A DNA stretch of 64,000 nucleotides from Anseranas semipalmata (Eukaryota > Chordata > Aves > Anseriformes > Anseranatidae): positions 62,001-126,000 of the forward strand of contig VXAA01002199.1 of NCBI GenBank assembly GCA_013399115.1, written 5' to 3'. Below, piece by piece: positions 12,627-24,974 of this stretch. A program made the position numbers and the translations under genes. The number at the start of each line of letters is the position of its first letter. Within the stretch, counting starts at the first letter, position 1. The notes beneath the pieces are model-generated. The model saw nothing but the letters and a program-made list of their open reading frames with translations, ran no database searches and was not told the origin of the DNA.

Positions 12627-14919
12627 TAATGTGTCTGCCTGTAGTTATGTTTGTTTTTACAAATCCTGTTTATCCCTCATGTAAGCATATTCCTCATATT
12701 TAGAAGACTTCTGCCAGGCACATGCCAATCCACCTCCAACCCATTAGCTAGGATGTCTATTTCTTTAGCATCCCTCGGGGTCCTTCAACCCCCGGGTCTG
12801 TGCTGGAGGGCATTTGCTCTTTAGACATTAAAAATTCTTCTTGCCATGCAGGCTGGTGACTGCCCTGCCCGAATCCTGCGAGCGCTAAATGGTAGAGAGG
12901 AGTTCATCACAAATTAATGCAAGGAAAATCAGCCTTGGTCCTTTGTATAGAATGTCATCTGACAATAGCTACAATTGATTTTTAGTTGAAATTTTCCAGT
13001 GGCATCTTTTTCTCAGATTCCCTCTTTTCCACGCTGAGGAGTATTCTGTTTAACATGTAGGTACTTGTGCTTGATGCCAAAGATCGAATTATTTCTATTT
13101 CTGTAGGCCACTTAGTCTGACTTCTTGTGTAAGCACTCAGAAAAAGAGTAGTTATCTACTTTTCATGGATAGCCAAACACAAAGGCTTCAAATTTATCTT
13201 TTGTAAGCTTTCTTAGTAGTCGGAATTCATTATACAAGTGGATCAGCATGGCCGGATTATGTTTCTTTTGGCATCATAATACATTAAATACATGCAGAAT
13301 CTTTTGTAGGATACTCCTAAATCTGGGACGTTCTGGAGAAAACACTAGATTTCAAGAGAAAACGTCTAAAAGAACATACAGGTGGGCTGCAACAGCCACT
13401 GTCAGACCATTTAAGCTTAGAAACTCTCACATCCTACTAGAATTTAGGAGACATTTCTGTTTGCTTAAAGACTTCACAGCTTGAGGAGAGGCAGTGTTTT
13501 GTGAAATGGATAAACTGAGACCATGGACATTATTATGGCATGGACTTTACTGATAAAACATAAGCCCATGGCCAGAGTTCTTCAGTAAGCATCACTTCAA
13601 TTCATTTAAGCCAGTGGTGGTACATGGGCATAAAATGGGATAAAGAAGCATACACTAAATCTTGATTTCAGATTAAGAAAAGTTACCTCTCCTATAATAA
13701 CATTTTTCACTTCTTTAATATACTTTCTTTTCAGATCTCAAAGAGTTATAAAGGTGATGTGTAAAATTACATCTTGATTTTAGCAATAGAAATTCTGAGT
13801 CCTGAGGCAGGCAGCGTGATTTGCCTAAGATCCCCTAAAGGTTTGTTTGGAGCCATCTTTCACTCCTTTGTTCTACCTTCTGCTCACACCACATCTGATT
13901 TTACTTTCACTTAACCACTGAGTTTACTTGGAATTCTTCAGAAAAACTTCCTAAGTTCTATCTGCTATAAATATAACACTATAAATGAACAAGGATTGGA
14001 GCTCGCATAGTCTGTGCATAGAGAAATCAACAGGTTTCAGTAGAAGTCTGGGGATCAGGAGCTTTGAGGGAATCATCTAATATACAGAAAGTCTGTGTGT
14101 ACATGTGGAGGCAAATACCCTTTCAAAATTTGCTATCGCAGCACAGCTCTGAGCCAATACACAAAAAGGCACGAGATGTAACCTTTCTCCTATATTGTAA
14201 TCCAGCCCTTTCCTAAGTCGCTGCTCCCCAGCCACAGTGAATTGAAAGGAAATATCAAAGCAGGCTGCTCATTCTTCTGGGCTGCGGCTGCAGGGGCTTC
14301 CTCGAGACCCACGCAACACAAAGCAAAGCCCCATTTTGCAGGGACCCGGCATTCCCGGGGGGCCCCGCACATATCCCTCCATTGTGATTTCCCATCCAAA
14401 ATAGTATAGTGCTTTACAAAAAGCCCAAAACACAATAGTATGACTCAGCAGTTTGGATATGCAGGCTAGCAGGCCAGCTCCCGTGAAAGTGCCATTGCTT
14501 GCAACCAAGAGAGAGGCAACTAGACGAAGGGATCCAACGATCCCGCTTCAGCGCTGAGCCCCTGGGTGTCCTGGGACAGACACATCAGATAGTGCTACAT
14601 ACTGAAATAACAGGTGTTTAAGGAAAACATACATAGAAATACCATAATTGTCCAACCTGCCCAGCTATTTAGGAGCATCTCAGGCTGGATACCAAAAGTC
14701 ATTAAGCAGGCGGATGAGGCAGCTCTCTCAGCTTCCCTGTCAATAAAGTAGGTCCAACCCTGGCTTGCCGGCCTCTCTCAGTTACCATAACAGTACTATT
14801 TGTGAAATGCTTTGACAACAGAAAGCCCCAAATGCAGCCAGTGACACTCATGGTGCGAGTGGGGGCTGGTGTCTCCAGTCCCCTTCCTTGTCAGGAGAGA
14901 ACCAGAGAAAGGCGACTGA
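12627..14919. other. Non-genic sequence with one weak SINE remnant
   Basis: No exon recognised. A segment at about 13795-13855 (CCTGAGGCAGGCAGCGTG followed by ATTTGCCTAAGATCCCC) looks like the 3' part of a reverse-oriented MIR, but it is short and decayed. Confidence 0.4.
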
Positions 14920-15065
14920 AAAATGAGACCAGGTGGTGGAAAGCAAGGGGACTGGTGAAGCAGCAAGGGGAGGAAAGACAGGAAGGGAGAGAGAGTTAGG
15001 AAACAGCAGAAATACAAGAAAGAAGAAGTAGCAGACAGCTATAAAGAAAGAGAAGGGGAAAAGAA
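14920..15065. other. Purine-rich tract
   Basis: The + strand is dominated by A and G (AAAGCAAGGGG, GGAGGAAAGACAGGAAGGG, GAAAGAGAAGGGG and similar) for about 145 bases. It is immediately followed by a CpG-containing segment with two AP-1 sites. No gene is recognised. Confidence 0.55.
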
Positions 15066-15125
15066 TATGAAAGCTAGTTTAACCAGAAGTGGTCCTCGGG
15101 GTTAGTCCCCGGGGAAGGGGAGCGG

Positions 15126-15144
15126 TGAGTCAGGCCATGAGTCA
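15126..15144 (+). promoter_or_regulatory. Paired AP-1 motifs, candidate distal enhancer
   Basis: Two perfect TGAGTCA sites at 15126-15132 and 15138-15144 are 12 bases apart start to start, little more than one helical turn. They sit in a short CpG-containing segment about 8 kb upstream of the BMF CpG island. AP-1 acts downstream of JNK, a pathway linked to BMF control, but assignment to BMF is inference. Confidence 0.45.
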
Positions 15145-18100
15145 CGCGGAGACAGAGCGGTGGCTGCCTTTCCTTCGCTGTTGCAGCTCTCCCTTACCTC
15201 CTGCTAACTAACCACCAGGAGGTAGGACCCGACTCCCGTGACCAGTCCCGTGGCCCTGCTTGCACCGTTGTTTTCCCCCTTCTTTGCCTTTTCCTCCTGC
15301 GATTCCCCTGAAATCAGCCTGCCGTCGATTTGAAACCCTTGCGCAAGCCTGAATTACCTCAAGTTCGTTGGTACCCGATCAGCTTTCGGCCTTCCCATTT
15401 TCTTGTTGCAAGAAGTCTCCACGTCAATAAAGAAAAACCTTTGTTTTCCCCCCAGCTTTTCCTCAAACCAGAACTTCTGGGCAGAATTTTGAAATATGTG
15501 GCCGTGCTCAGGCGTGACTTCAGTACCCAAGGTACACGCAGACACTTGAAAATACAGCCATTTACGGCTTGATACTTTCCAATAAAGTGGCTCTTTGAAA
15601 TGAAGCATGCCATTTATCCAATTGAAAACTGCTTTTTCCATGGAATTTTTTGAAACTGTTATGTTTATGTCTCCCTTTAAAGAGGAGACAACTCTAGTAC
15701 TTCGCTTTTTTTTTTGTTGTTCCAGACTGCTCTATTTTCAGCAAGCAATCTCCCAATTTTTCTTCTCTGCAAAAACAGATCATTTAAAAAATTGGAAGGA
15801 AATAATGAAAATCAGTCCAGAGAGTTTCATGTACTCTTACGAGCCTTCCATGTGTGTCAAGCCGTTCTGCCTCTGTACACCCCTAGCACCCAGCAGCAAG
15901 GGGGGTGATCTCGAGGGAAGATAACCTCCCTTTAGCAGAATGGACAATGCCACCTGCCAGCACATTTTAAAGGATTTCAGTACATTTTCCACTAAAGTAT
16001 TACCCATCCCATACACGTGTAGCACCCGAAGCATGCACCAGGCAAGTGGCTTACCTCTGCAGTGCTGTGTCCTTGGCAGACCCGGGATGCAGGCGTCCCC
16101 TCCCAGTGTCACTGCCCACCGCGGCTCTGACGATGCTCCCCGCCTTCTTGGTCCCAGCAGTGGGTGACCGGTCAGATTTTCCTGAGGGGACTGTAAAAGT
16201 GAAACAAAGATTGTAAGAAAGAAACAGTAACCACCTCTCCAGATTTAAGGAGAGACTTTCGTGTAGTTTTGTAAGAGGATCTCATCTATCTCTTTAATAA
16301 ATAAAGAATTTGGGTGACACAGGACCTTCTTGTCTACAGTGGAGGACATTTTTCCCCGGGGAACCTGAAGCTCAGTTATTAAAAATGAAAATCTGTCTCA
16401 GCCTTTCAAGTCAGTTCTTGGAAACCCCAGCTGTTAAAAAGGGGAGAGGAAAAAAACAGCCAAACCGATGGACCCTTTTAGATGAAGCTTTCCTGCAATC
16501 CTGGGACCAGGACAGCTGCACCCGACTACACAGAGAATAGGTGAGCTATGATGCTTGTTACATATCACACAGAAAATGCTGAGTTTTCTCTGAGGTGCTC
16601 ACTACGTGGAGTGCCGAGCTGCACATTCAGACTGCAAACCCAAAGAAAACCCTCTTCCCCAAACTGTCTGATGCAACTCCCCCGGCTGGTGAGGGAAATG
16701 GATTTTCAGGAGCATTAGAAGTGCTGTGATGGACTCGGGAATCGTTAGCTACAAGCATTCCTTCAGGAAAAATTGTAAGACATCCCTTCCTGCCAAATTA
16801 TTTTCAGATTTGTTTTCCAGGTTTTTGAGACTTGTCAGAAAGCTGTTTGTTTGTTTGCTTCCTACCAAAACTATAAGTCTAACCATTCTAGTCTTACTGG
16901 AATCTGGCGGTGATCTGCCACTGGGTTCACTAGGAGAAGAATCAGGTCATCATTTTTTATGTTAGTCCTAACAAGTATACACACACAGACAAAAAAATAC
17001 TGCAGTGAAAACAAAAAGTCAAAGAAGCAAAAGGAGATTTATCTACCTCCACCAATGGAAGTGGATTTTTTTTTTTTTTGCCTTTATAGCTATCTTTAAC
17101 TTTTGTGTTTTATAAAAAACTTTTAATACATGGAGAGTTTATTAACATCATTAGCTGAAGACAAAAACAAACATCAGAAAGAATATTCTGTGGGTGGTGA
17201 AACAGAGAATATAGGTTTACGTGTGAAAACAGAGGATCTGAATTTACAAACAACTGTGTTTCCAGTTCCAGGGACTCTGCTCAAAGGTATTCTGAGCTGA
17301 CTGAACATTCAACATCCTGCAAGCCCTTTATGAAACTGATAGGAAAGCCTGTGACTGGAGCAATGAAATGAAGTTATTTTTATAATTTTCTGTTGTGTAT
17401 TTTTTTATATTTATCTTTCTTCTTCTTCTTTTTTTTTTTTTTTAATAAATAGATTAAAATGTCAAGCAGTTGGCAGGTTCTAGTGCTAGATATTCCCTTT
17501 GAATTATTGGCAGAATTAGGCAATTCTGGTTTTACTCCCATTTTTATTTGCCTGCTTCAGTTTAAATTTTATTGCATCTAGGACTTAATGCTCCACTGTG
17601 CTGAACACCCGCAATGGTCCTGTATTGCCATAGAACACATAAACCCTCAGTGCTAGGGGTCAAGTTTCTCGGCTTTATCTTCACATTCAGGAGAGTCGAG
17701 CTCTATTTTTCCACCCTTTTCCATCCAAATATAAATGCTTTTGAGGTCAAACCTCAAGAAGTAACACTGAGCATTTACCAAAATAAACGTAATACAGTAT
17801 GCTGGTTGCAGCCAAAAGTCCACTTAGTCCAACGTGCAATCTTTGACAGTGCTTTGACAGAACGCACGACACGAACACCCTATTCCTCTTCCATGAGATG
17901 GAATGATAATGCTTCTGTGTTCTACTGGGACCACATGCAATGTACTTTGTTAGGACCTGATTCTGCAAAGACTTCCCCATTCTATATTCTGAGAGTAGCA
18001 CTGAGAACAATCAAAAATCAGGGAATTTAGAATATGTGCATGTGTCCCAAGAGAGGGTTTATTATTGCCACTGGTTCAAAAAACAATGGGAAAATAGTCT

Positions 18101-21100
18101 GGGGATTTTTTTAAGAAATGTAATTAAAATGTATCACTGATATTTTTAACTTATTATTTCAAAAGAAGAATTTTCCACCCAAGCAGATTATAGCAGAGTT
18201 CTAGCAGAGTGTGGTGCCAGCCCCAGAGGTTACACACAAGGCAGCTGTGACATTTAGCAGCAAATGTAATTTTTCATGCAGCAGTATAGAGACCTAATTC
18301 TGCCAGGCTGTGCGTGTACCTGGTGAGTCCTGAGTGTCCTCAGTGTCTGTTACCAGTGATGCTCACAAACGTTCTTGGTATTTTAGAGTCAGATCATACC
18401 CCTCTGAAGTCAGTTTGCCTTTGCCAAGGAGTGGCTCAAATCTTTACAGGATGAGGCTGCAACTCTGTAAACGTTATATCATACTTTATGTTAATAACTA
18501 GTATAGTCCCTCATGAAGTCCAGTAGCAGAGTCAAGCATCTGAGTGAGTCTATGCGGCAGGAGTTGGTCCAGAATACAAGAAGGAAACAGATGACAAAGG
18601 AAGGAGAAGCAATCTCATAAGAATGAGATGAGAAAAAAACAGAAGAGAGAGGACAGGAGTGCAGAATCAGAAGGAAAAGGCAGGTAATGGAAGAAACCCA
18701 GAGATGAGAAAAAAAACAAGCAAACTTAACATTACCAGTAAAAGGCATATGAACAAATGATTTTTTTTTTTTTTTTGTTCTCATTATTTTTTAACAGAAG
18801 GGAAGAGTAATCTTCATGGGAACTTTCCCTTAAGTCATTAGCATGCTGTAGAAATCCTGTTCTGTACAAAGTCTCTGTAGATTTGGGCAACTAGTTGGAG
18901 AAAGTAAAATTCTACAGCAAGTCTGTGAGGAGAGGGGAAAGAAAGAAAGAAAGGGAAGAAAAAAATCAGTATGACTCCAACATACAAAAACATGTTCAGT
19001 GATGTGCAGACATGCACACCTCAACCCCCGTTGTTAGTGTTTCCCTCAACCCATTGCCTCTAAGGCCATGAGTGAATTTGCAGGGCTCACAATAGGAACC
19101 ACTGACTGGAACATGCAAACTGCTGTCTTCAGAGCTTGCAGTAAGAGCCAGGCGTGAGCCTGAGAGAGGATGAAGCACTTTCCCAAGACATTGCCATTAT
19201 CTGGGGAGAACAGAGTGTTTCACTTTTGCTCAAAGAGAAATTAAAAGGAGCAACCCCAGAGAGCCTTCTTAAAATTTGCTCCCTTCAGAAGAAAACCCCA
19301 ACAGCAGTATCCTCTCTGTGCTATTTATAGGCAGAAAGTGATTCTGCTCTCACATACACCTTTTAAAATGTGCAACACTTGCTCCTATCAGCACGGTGTG
19401 CTGAACCCAGCGAGCCCTTCAGTCACAACGAAGGCCAGCTTTCTCCACAAGGTTAGCTCGTGTGAGGAATGTGTAAGGACGGTCAAAACCTGAAATTCAA
19501 GCTGGGCTTTTTCTGCGTCATACAACAACAGTAAATGTTTCTGCGGTGGTAGAACACAGTTAGTAGGCCTGTTGGTATGTGTCAGGGAAGAATACAGTGT
19601 TTTCCAATCCTAAGCACTCAGAGCTTCCTGAAAAATCATCGGATTGACCCCATGTTCTTAAGATAACAATATAAACATAATCAACCGCAAGCATTTTTCT
19701 TGTTCATGCTTTGCTTTATGATCCATTAGGCTACTCTTAATTTCCGTATTCCAACCATGAAAGCTAGAAAAATAGAAATGAAAACAGAGATGATGACACA
19801 GGCTTTTGGTTTCAAAAGGTGGGGCTTTAGCAAAGACTACCCCCACCAACGTCAAGTTGGCCCCGTGTGGGTTTCAGGAGCCCACCCAGGCAGAGTAGCT
19901 TGCAAGACCTGTGCCTAAGATCACAATGCATTCTGCAATTACAGAGCAGTGCTGACGGTAGCATTTTGACAGTAAAATAAGAAATGGTTCTGAAGACTTA
20001 TAGGGGATATGTATGGGGGTAACTAAATCAAGAAGCAATTTTGTTCACTAGTCTTTTGAGCGCTATAGCAGGCTAACCGAGAGCTATAGGCTGGCATGAT
20101 ATTTCCCTCCACAGATGGCAGTGGGACACCACTACACATGATTTTAGATTAATCTCTTGAATGAACTTACTACCACGCACATTAATGAGCAACAAAATTC
20201 TGGCAGAGTGTCTGTCCCTGGGGCTCCAGTCCCCAGGTAAGGCGTTCATCTCTGTGCTATTGTAGAAACTCTCTTTGCAGAATGCAGGGAGCTCGGTGGT
20301 ATAACTTGCCCTCAGTTCACAATTTTCCATTTCAGACTCACTGTCTCTGTCTTGGTTTCGGTCTATTTACTCGGAGCCATTTCTTAACAATGTCTAATTT
20401 CCTCAAGGAATCCCTCTGAGTCCCCTCTCTTAGAAATGCTGCCATATCTTTTTTTTAATCATTGAAAGGCACAAATATCCTTCCTGAGCTCTCTTACCAT
20501 CCAGCCTGATTATATACATAGATTTCAGTTTCCATACATTTTCAACACAGTAGGAGTTCCCAAAATGCAGCCTCTGGGGATATAAAGTGTGGCCCCAACT
20601 GCAACTCACCAAGATGAAAATAAAGCCGATCAGGTACTGTTTTAACTGTTAATGAGCCTAACCAGCAGGCAGTTATTAGTCAGTCTGGAAGACATAAGCT
20701 GTTGGAATTGCAGTGCGTTCATTTTTTATTTATAGCAATGCACATTCAAATTAGAAGTAGCCCTCCAGCGCCTGGCATTTTGCCAGTGCCTGACCATCAG
20801 TGTGACAAAATGTGAACATCTTGAAGATATAGCATGGCTTTTGTTGCTTTTTTTTTTGATAGCATTCCCTCCCCCTCCTACTCCCAGCTCCCTTGACTAT
20901 GAAAAGCGGGCAGCTAGGCTTCATTAATTTAGGATCCAGGCCCTTACTGAAAATGAAAGAAATGAGCCCTTTTTCTTTCTTACTTGATGGTGATGTGCAA
21001 GTCAGACATGCACTGATCTTCTCGTAAAAAGCCCTTCTGGCAAATAAAAGAGTAAAAATGAACTCATGAACATGAACCATAAAGAAATGGGTTTCTTGGA

Positions 21101-22079
21101 GAAGATGCATGATATTAGCTTGCTGATCTATTAATAGCAATTGTAAATAACTCACCCAAAATCACATTGACTCTGAAGTATTTAACTGGAGCAGCTCACA
21201 GAACCACACCAGGAGAGTGTCTTATGAGGAACCCACAGTAATTCGCCTCACCTTGCTAGCAATCAGTTTCCAATCTAACCCCTCCCCTGAGTTTAAGTTA
21301 CAAACCTCAATAACTGTGTGGCAGACTTGACAGCAATTAACATTACTCAGCTGCCAGCTGGGTTTTAAAATCTCCCTTCCAAGTGATCTTGTTACGTAGG
21401 TTTTAAAAGCAACCTGACAGGGCACTGCTGTGTGTTGAGGAGCCTGATTCTGCACCTCTGAGTTTGGTGAGATTTTGCTATTGAGCTCAGGGGAGGGCAT
21501 CTGCAACCCATGGATACAAACAATGGCGGAGTAAGTACAACAGTAAGCTGTTGTTTGGAGCGAGAGGCTTGGTTTTTGTCTTTTTCTTAATCTTCCCAGT
21601 GAGGGGGCTTCGTGGAAGACCCTATTGAGAATTCATCCTTATTAGCCTAGGTGTTTAGTTCTGCATATTGCTCATACGCAGGAATTAGCGTGAAGTGCAG
21701 TAAAGCACTCCTTATCCCTAATACCTCAATGTTCAGACTTTAAAAGTCAAGGAGAATTTTCTAAGTCATACAAAGCCAAGAAATACAAGTTCTGTTTGAA
21801 AATAACTAGCTGTTGCTGGAGTCAGACTCTCGTCAGTTTTACATCTAGCCAACTCCGTGCTAGCCCATCTGCCCCAGACTGGGGATCATTACCGTGGCAG
21901 TGGGATCAGGCTGAGAGTGGCTTCACAGGGTCCTAAAACCAACTGTTTGCACAGTGAGTCCCACTGAACGGTAACAGATGTAAACATTTTTTTTTCCTCC
22001 TTGTTCCCACATAAGATAGAGCAATTTATTTTTCTTCCTGCAAAGACTAGGGATGGATAAAGCAGTTTTTATGTGAAGA
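15145..22079. other. Non-genic sequence upstream of the BMF CpG island
   Basis: AT-rich unique sequence with T-runs near 17060 and 17430. Decayed repeat-like phrases of one family recur at about 17952-17982 (GACCTGATTCTGCAAAGACT), 18290-18419, 19340-19385 and 21439-21462. A 138-codon open frame at 17614-18030 overlaps one of them and has no recognisable domain. No exon found. Confidence 0.45.
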
Positions 22080-22459
22080 GCGCTCTCCTCGTTAACCAGC
22101 CCTGTCTCCAGACCGCTTCCTCCAGTCTCGCTGGAAATTGCGGCGGGTCTGGCTGAGCCCTCTCCTCCCCCTGCGGAGACCTTCGTCTCCTCTCCTCACC
22201 CCGAATGCAGAGATGAGCGGCCGGTGACAAGCAAGGCGAGGTGACTACGCCGGGTTCCCCTGCAACGCTCCCCCGGCCGGGGTCTGCGAGCCTGCCCAGT
22301 CTAACACCCGGCGTCGCTGGGGTTTGGCGGCGGGATGCTGACGATTGCCAGGGGCACAGCGCCCGCTCTGCCCGCTGGCACCGCACCGCGACGGCCGGGC
22401 CCTGCGGGGGGGCGAGGTGCCACCCACCCGTGGCACCCTCAGGCCCGAGCCCGGCGGGG

Positions 22460-23147
22460 NNNNNNNNNNNNNNNNNNNNNNNNNNNNNNNNNNNNNNNNN
22501 NNNNNNNNNNNNNNNNNNNNNNNNNNNNNNNNNNNNNNNNNNNNNNNNNNNNNNNNNNNNNNNNNNNNNNNNNNNNNNNNNNNNNNNNNNNNNNNNNNNN
22601 NNNNNNNNNNNNNNNNNNNNNNNNNNNNNNNNNNNNNNNNNNNNNNNNNNNNNNNNNNNNNNNNNNNNNNNNNNNNNNNNNNNNNNNNNNNNNNNNNNNN
22701 NNNNNNNNNNNNNNNNNNNNNNNNNNNNNNNNNNNNNNNNNNNNNNNNNNNNNNNNNNNNNNNNNNNNNNNNNNNNNNNNNNNNNNNNNNNNNNNNNNNN
22801 NNNNNNNNNNNNNNNNNNNNNNNNNNNNNNNNNNNNNNNNNNNNNNNNNNNNNNNNNNNNNNNNNNNNNNNNNNNNNNNNNNNNNNNNNNNNNNNNNNNN
22901 NNNNNNNNNNNNNNNNNNNNNNNNNNNNNNNNNNNNNNNNNNNNNNNNNNNNNNNNNNNNNNNNNNNNNNNNNNNNNNNNNNNNNNNNNNNNNNNNNNNN
23001 NNNNNNNNNNNNNNNNNNNNNNNNNNNNNNNNNNNNNNNNNNNNNNNNNNNNNNNNNNNNNNNNNNNNNNNNNNNNNNNNNNNNNNNNNNNNNNNNNNNN
23101 NNNNNNNNNNNNNNNNNNNNNNNNNNNNNNNNNNNNNNNNNNNNNNN
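22460..23147. other. Assembly gap (688 N)
   Basis: An unbroken run of N. It lies in the GC-richest part of the window, the kind of sequence short-read assemblies commonly lose. Open frames that appear to span it are artefacts of N translation. Confidence 1.
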
Positions 23148-23237
23148 GGCCGGGCCGGGCAGGGCAGGCTCGGGTGCCGTGCGTCCTGCGGGGAGCCGCG
23201 CTGTCGGCTGGTGGGAGGAACTGAAGGGGGCTCTCGG
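23148..23237 (+). other. BMF: Probable non-coding first exon of BMF (5' part lost in assembly gap)
   Basis: GC-rich sequence directly after the N gap ends in a near-consensus donor, CGG|GTAAGTGA, at 23238. Joining it to the exon at 24975 gives a leader with no ATG between 23148 and 23237. An in-frame TGA at 23222-23224 precedes the ATG by 18 bases of spliced RNA. Placing the exon here is inferred from the donor and the CpG island; the transcription start is not visible and is probably inside the gap or left of it. Other first exons are possible. Confidence 0.5.
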
Positions 23238-24974
23238 GTAAGTGATCCTTCACGCCGCTCTGCGGCGTTTTCTCAGCGGTGTGGGGGAAAGAAAAGGCTG
23301 ACTGCTCCGGGAGGTAGAGTGAAACCTGTTGCTTCGCGCCCCCCCTTTTGTGAAACGTTGCTCTGCCGTTGCTTGCGCTTGATTGCAATGAATGCCGGTG
23401 TCCCGGTGGGGCTCTGATGCACGGGATCTGGCCAGTCTTGCTGCAAGGACAGGATGCGTTATCACCCTGTCTTTCCGTCAGGGACGGTGCTCCAGCAGCG
23501 CGTCTGGCGGAAGAGGCTCCGTGCCTGTGTCTCAGGACCTGCAGCTCTCTTTGGTGCGCTGCTGCTAAGCCACTGATGAGCGCGTTGTGAAAGTCATGCC
23601 GAAACAGCACCGCTGCCATCCGCCTGTGGTGCTGGTGTCTGTTTCGATCTGCAAACTCTTCCTCGGGAACGGTGGCTGAGCGGAGGGACCTGCCGAGATG
23701 TAGTAGCTTAGATAACCGTAGTGCCCCGGAGGTAGAGCCCTACAGAAATAGTTCTTGCACCACCCAGTCCCTTCGTCTCCTCTCGCACGCTGGTGTTGTG
23801 AGCACTGCTCACCTGGGGGGAGATGGGAGTACCGAGGGGAGCACGGAACACGTCCTTATAAAATTATTGTTAATGTCTCCTTCAGGCCTGAAATTCCTCT
23901 TGCTAGTCTTCCGTTCTGTTAAATGCTTCGCAAACCAGAGCAAAGGAAGAGACATGAAGAGTTGAATTTCACTGCCTTGTTTGGAACTGGGTGGAAATCC
24001 TGGAGATGGATCTCTTAGGAGACTGTCTTCCAATGGGGTTAGATGCACAGGTAACAGTAAAGGGACTTGTGGCTTTTTTGGTAAATCTGCTTCTAATTAC
24101 TGTGTGTTTGCAAAGAGCTCTGAAATAGTGATTTAGGGTTTATTTGTGTTTTTCTTCCCTCCACCATCTTTGTCCAATTTTGTGCTGCAACAGAGCTCAG
24201 CGCTTGCTATGGCAGCTACAGAGCTTTAAACCCTGACACTGGCAAATGTTTTTTCTTTAGTAGCAGGGCAAACTAATGCACTGACAGTGCATGTAGACTT
24301 TAGGGTAAGAGGGGTAATGAAGTGGCTGCGCTGCCAAGTTTGGGACATGTCTTCAGTTGAGCTGAGAGAAGAATGGGAAGTTAAGGGAAAGTTGGCCTGT
24401 ACAGGGAGAAGTTACGGAGCGCTTCACAGAAACAGCTTTGCCAGCTCTTGTGAGTCTTGCAACCACTGGGATTTCTTAAAAGCCTAGCCTCGCAGCCTTG
24501 TGATTATGAGCTTTACTTCACCAACAGATGGGGAAAAAGTGAATGGGGCATACCATAAAGTTCAAATACATCAGGCCAGAGCAGAGCAAACCCCACAGAA
24601 GATGACTGGCACAGGGTAATTTGAGGGATTGGGGTTGCTTTTTACAACCATGTCTCTTCAGTTTCTGTGTGCTGAGGCTGGGGGTTGGCTCCCTCCCTGT
24701 GACCAGTTGTGGGATGGGAGCCGTGGGTGGAGTCTCGGACGTGTTAAGTTTGGCTCTCTCTGGCCAGGCACTCAAGGGCTTTCCACAAAGCCCTGATCCT
24801 CACCACGGAGTCACTCGCCTCCCCTGCCCATGCGGATGGGCTGCACTGGGAGGGAGGGGGGCAGGTCGGCACGGAAGAAGGAGCTGTGTTTTACTGTTGG
24901 AGCGGAAGGCATTGTCTCCTGGATGTGATTCTTGTTGTGTCTTAGCTGTTTCCTCAAATGTCCCTTTATTGCAG
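23238..24974 (+). other. BMF: BMF intron 1 (inferred)
   Basis: Runs from the GTAAGT donor at 23238 to the TTGCAG acceptor at 24974. The first about 500 bases are the CpG-rich shore of the promoter; the rest is ordinary sequence. No coding exon or repeat is recognisable inside it. Its 5' boundary depends on the inferred exon 1. Confidence 0.5.

Larger units (their letters stand above)
22080..23730. promoter_or_regulatory. BMF: CpG island at the BMF promoter, interrupted by an assembly gap
   Basis: Both sides of the gap are GC- and CpG-rich: many CG dinucleotides at 22080-22459, then GGGCC repeats at 23148-23160 and CpG-rich sequence to about 23730. It sits 1.2-2.9 kb upstream of the first coding exon and includes a strong splice donor at 23238. 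The setting matches a CpG-island promoter. Whether transcription is also initiated leftward cannot be told from sequence. No TATA box is evident near the donor. Confidence 0.75.

Noticed and set aside
17614..18030. 138-codon open frame as a gene
   Set aside because: It overlaps a decayed repeat-like segment, has no recognisable domain, and no splice or start context supports it.
19150..19200. Possible further antisense MIR fragment
   Set aside because: Only one short block (GAAGCACTTTCCCAAGACAT) resembles MIR, too little to call.
22069..23619. Very long open frames on both strands across the gap
   Set aside because: They consist mostly of translated N. The real flanks are CpG-island sequence with no protein similarity.
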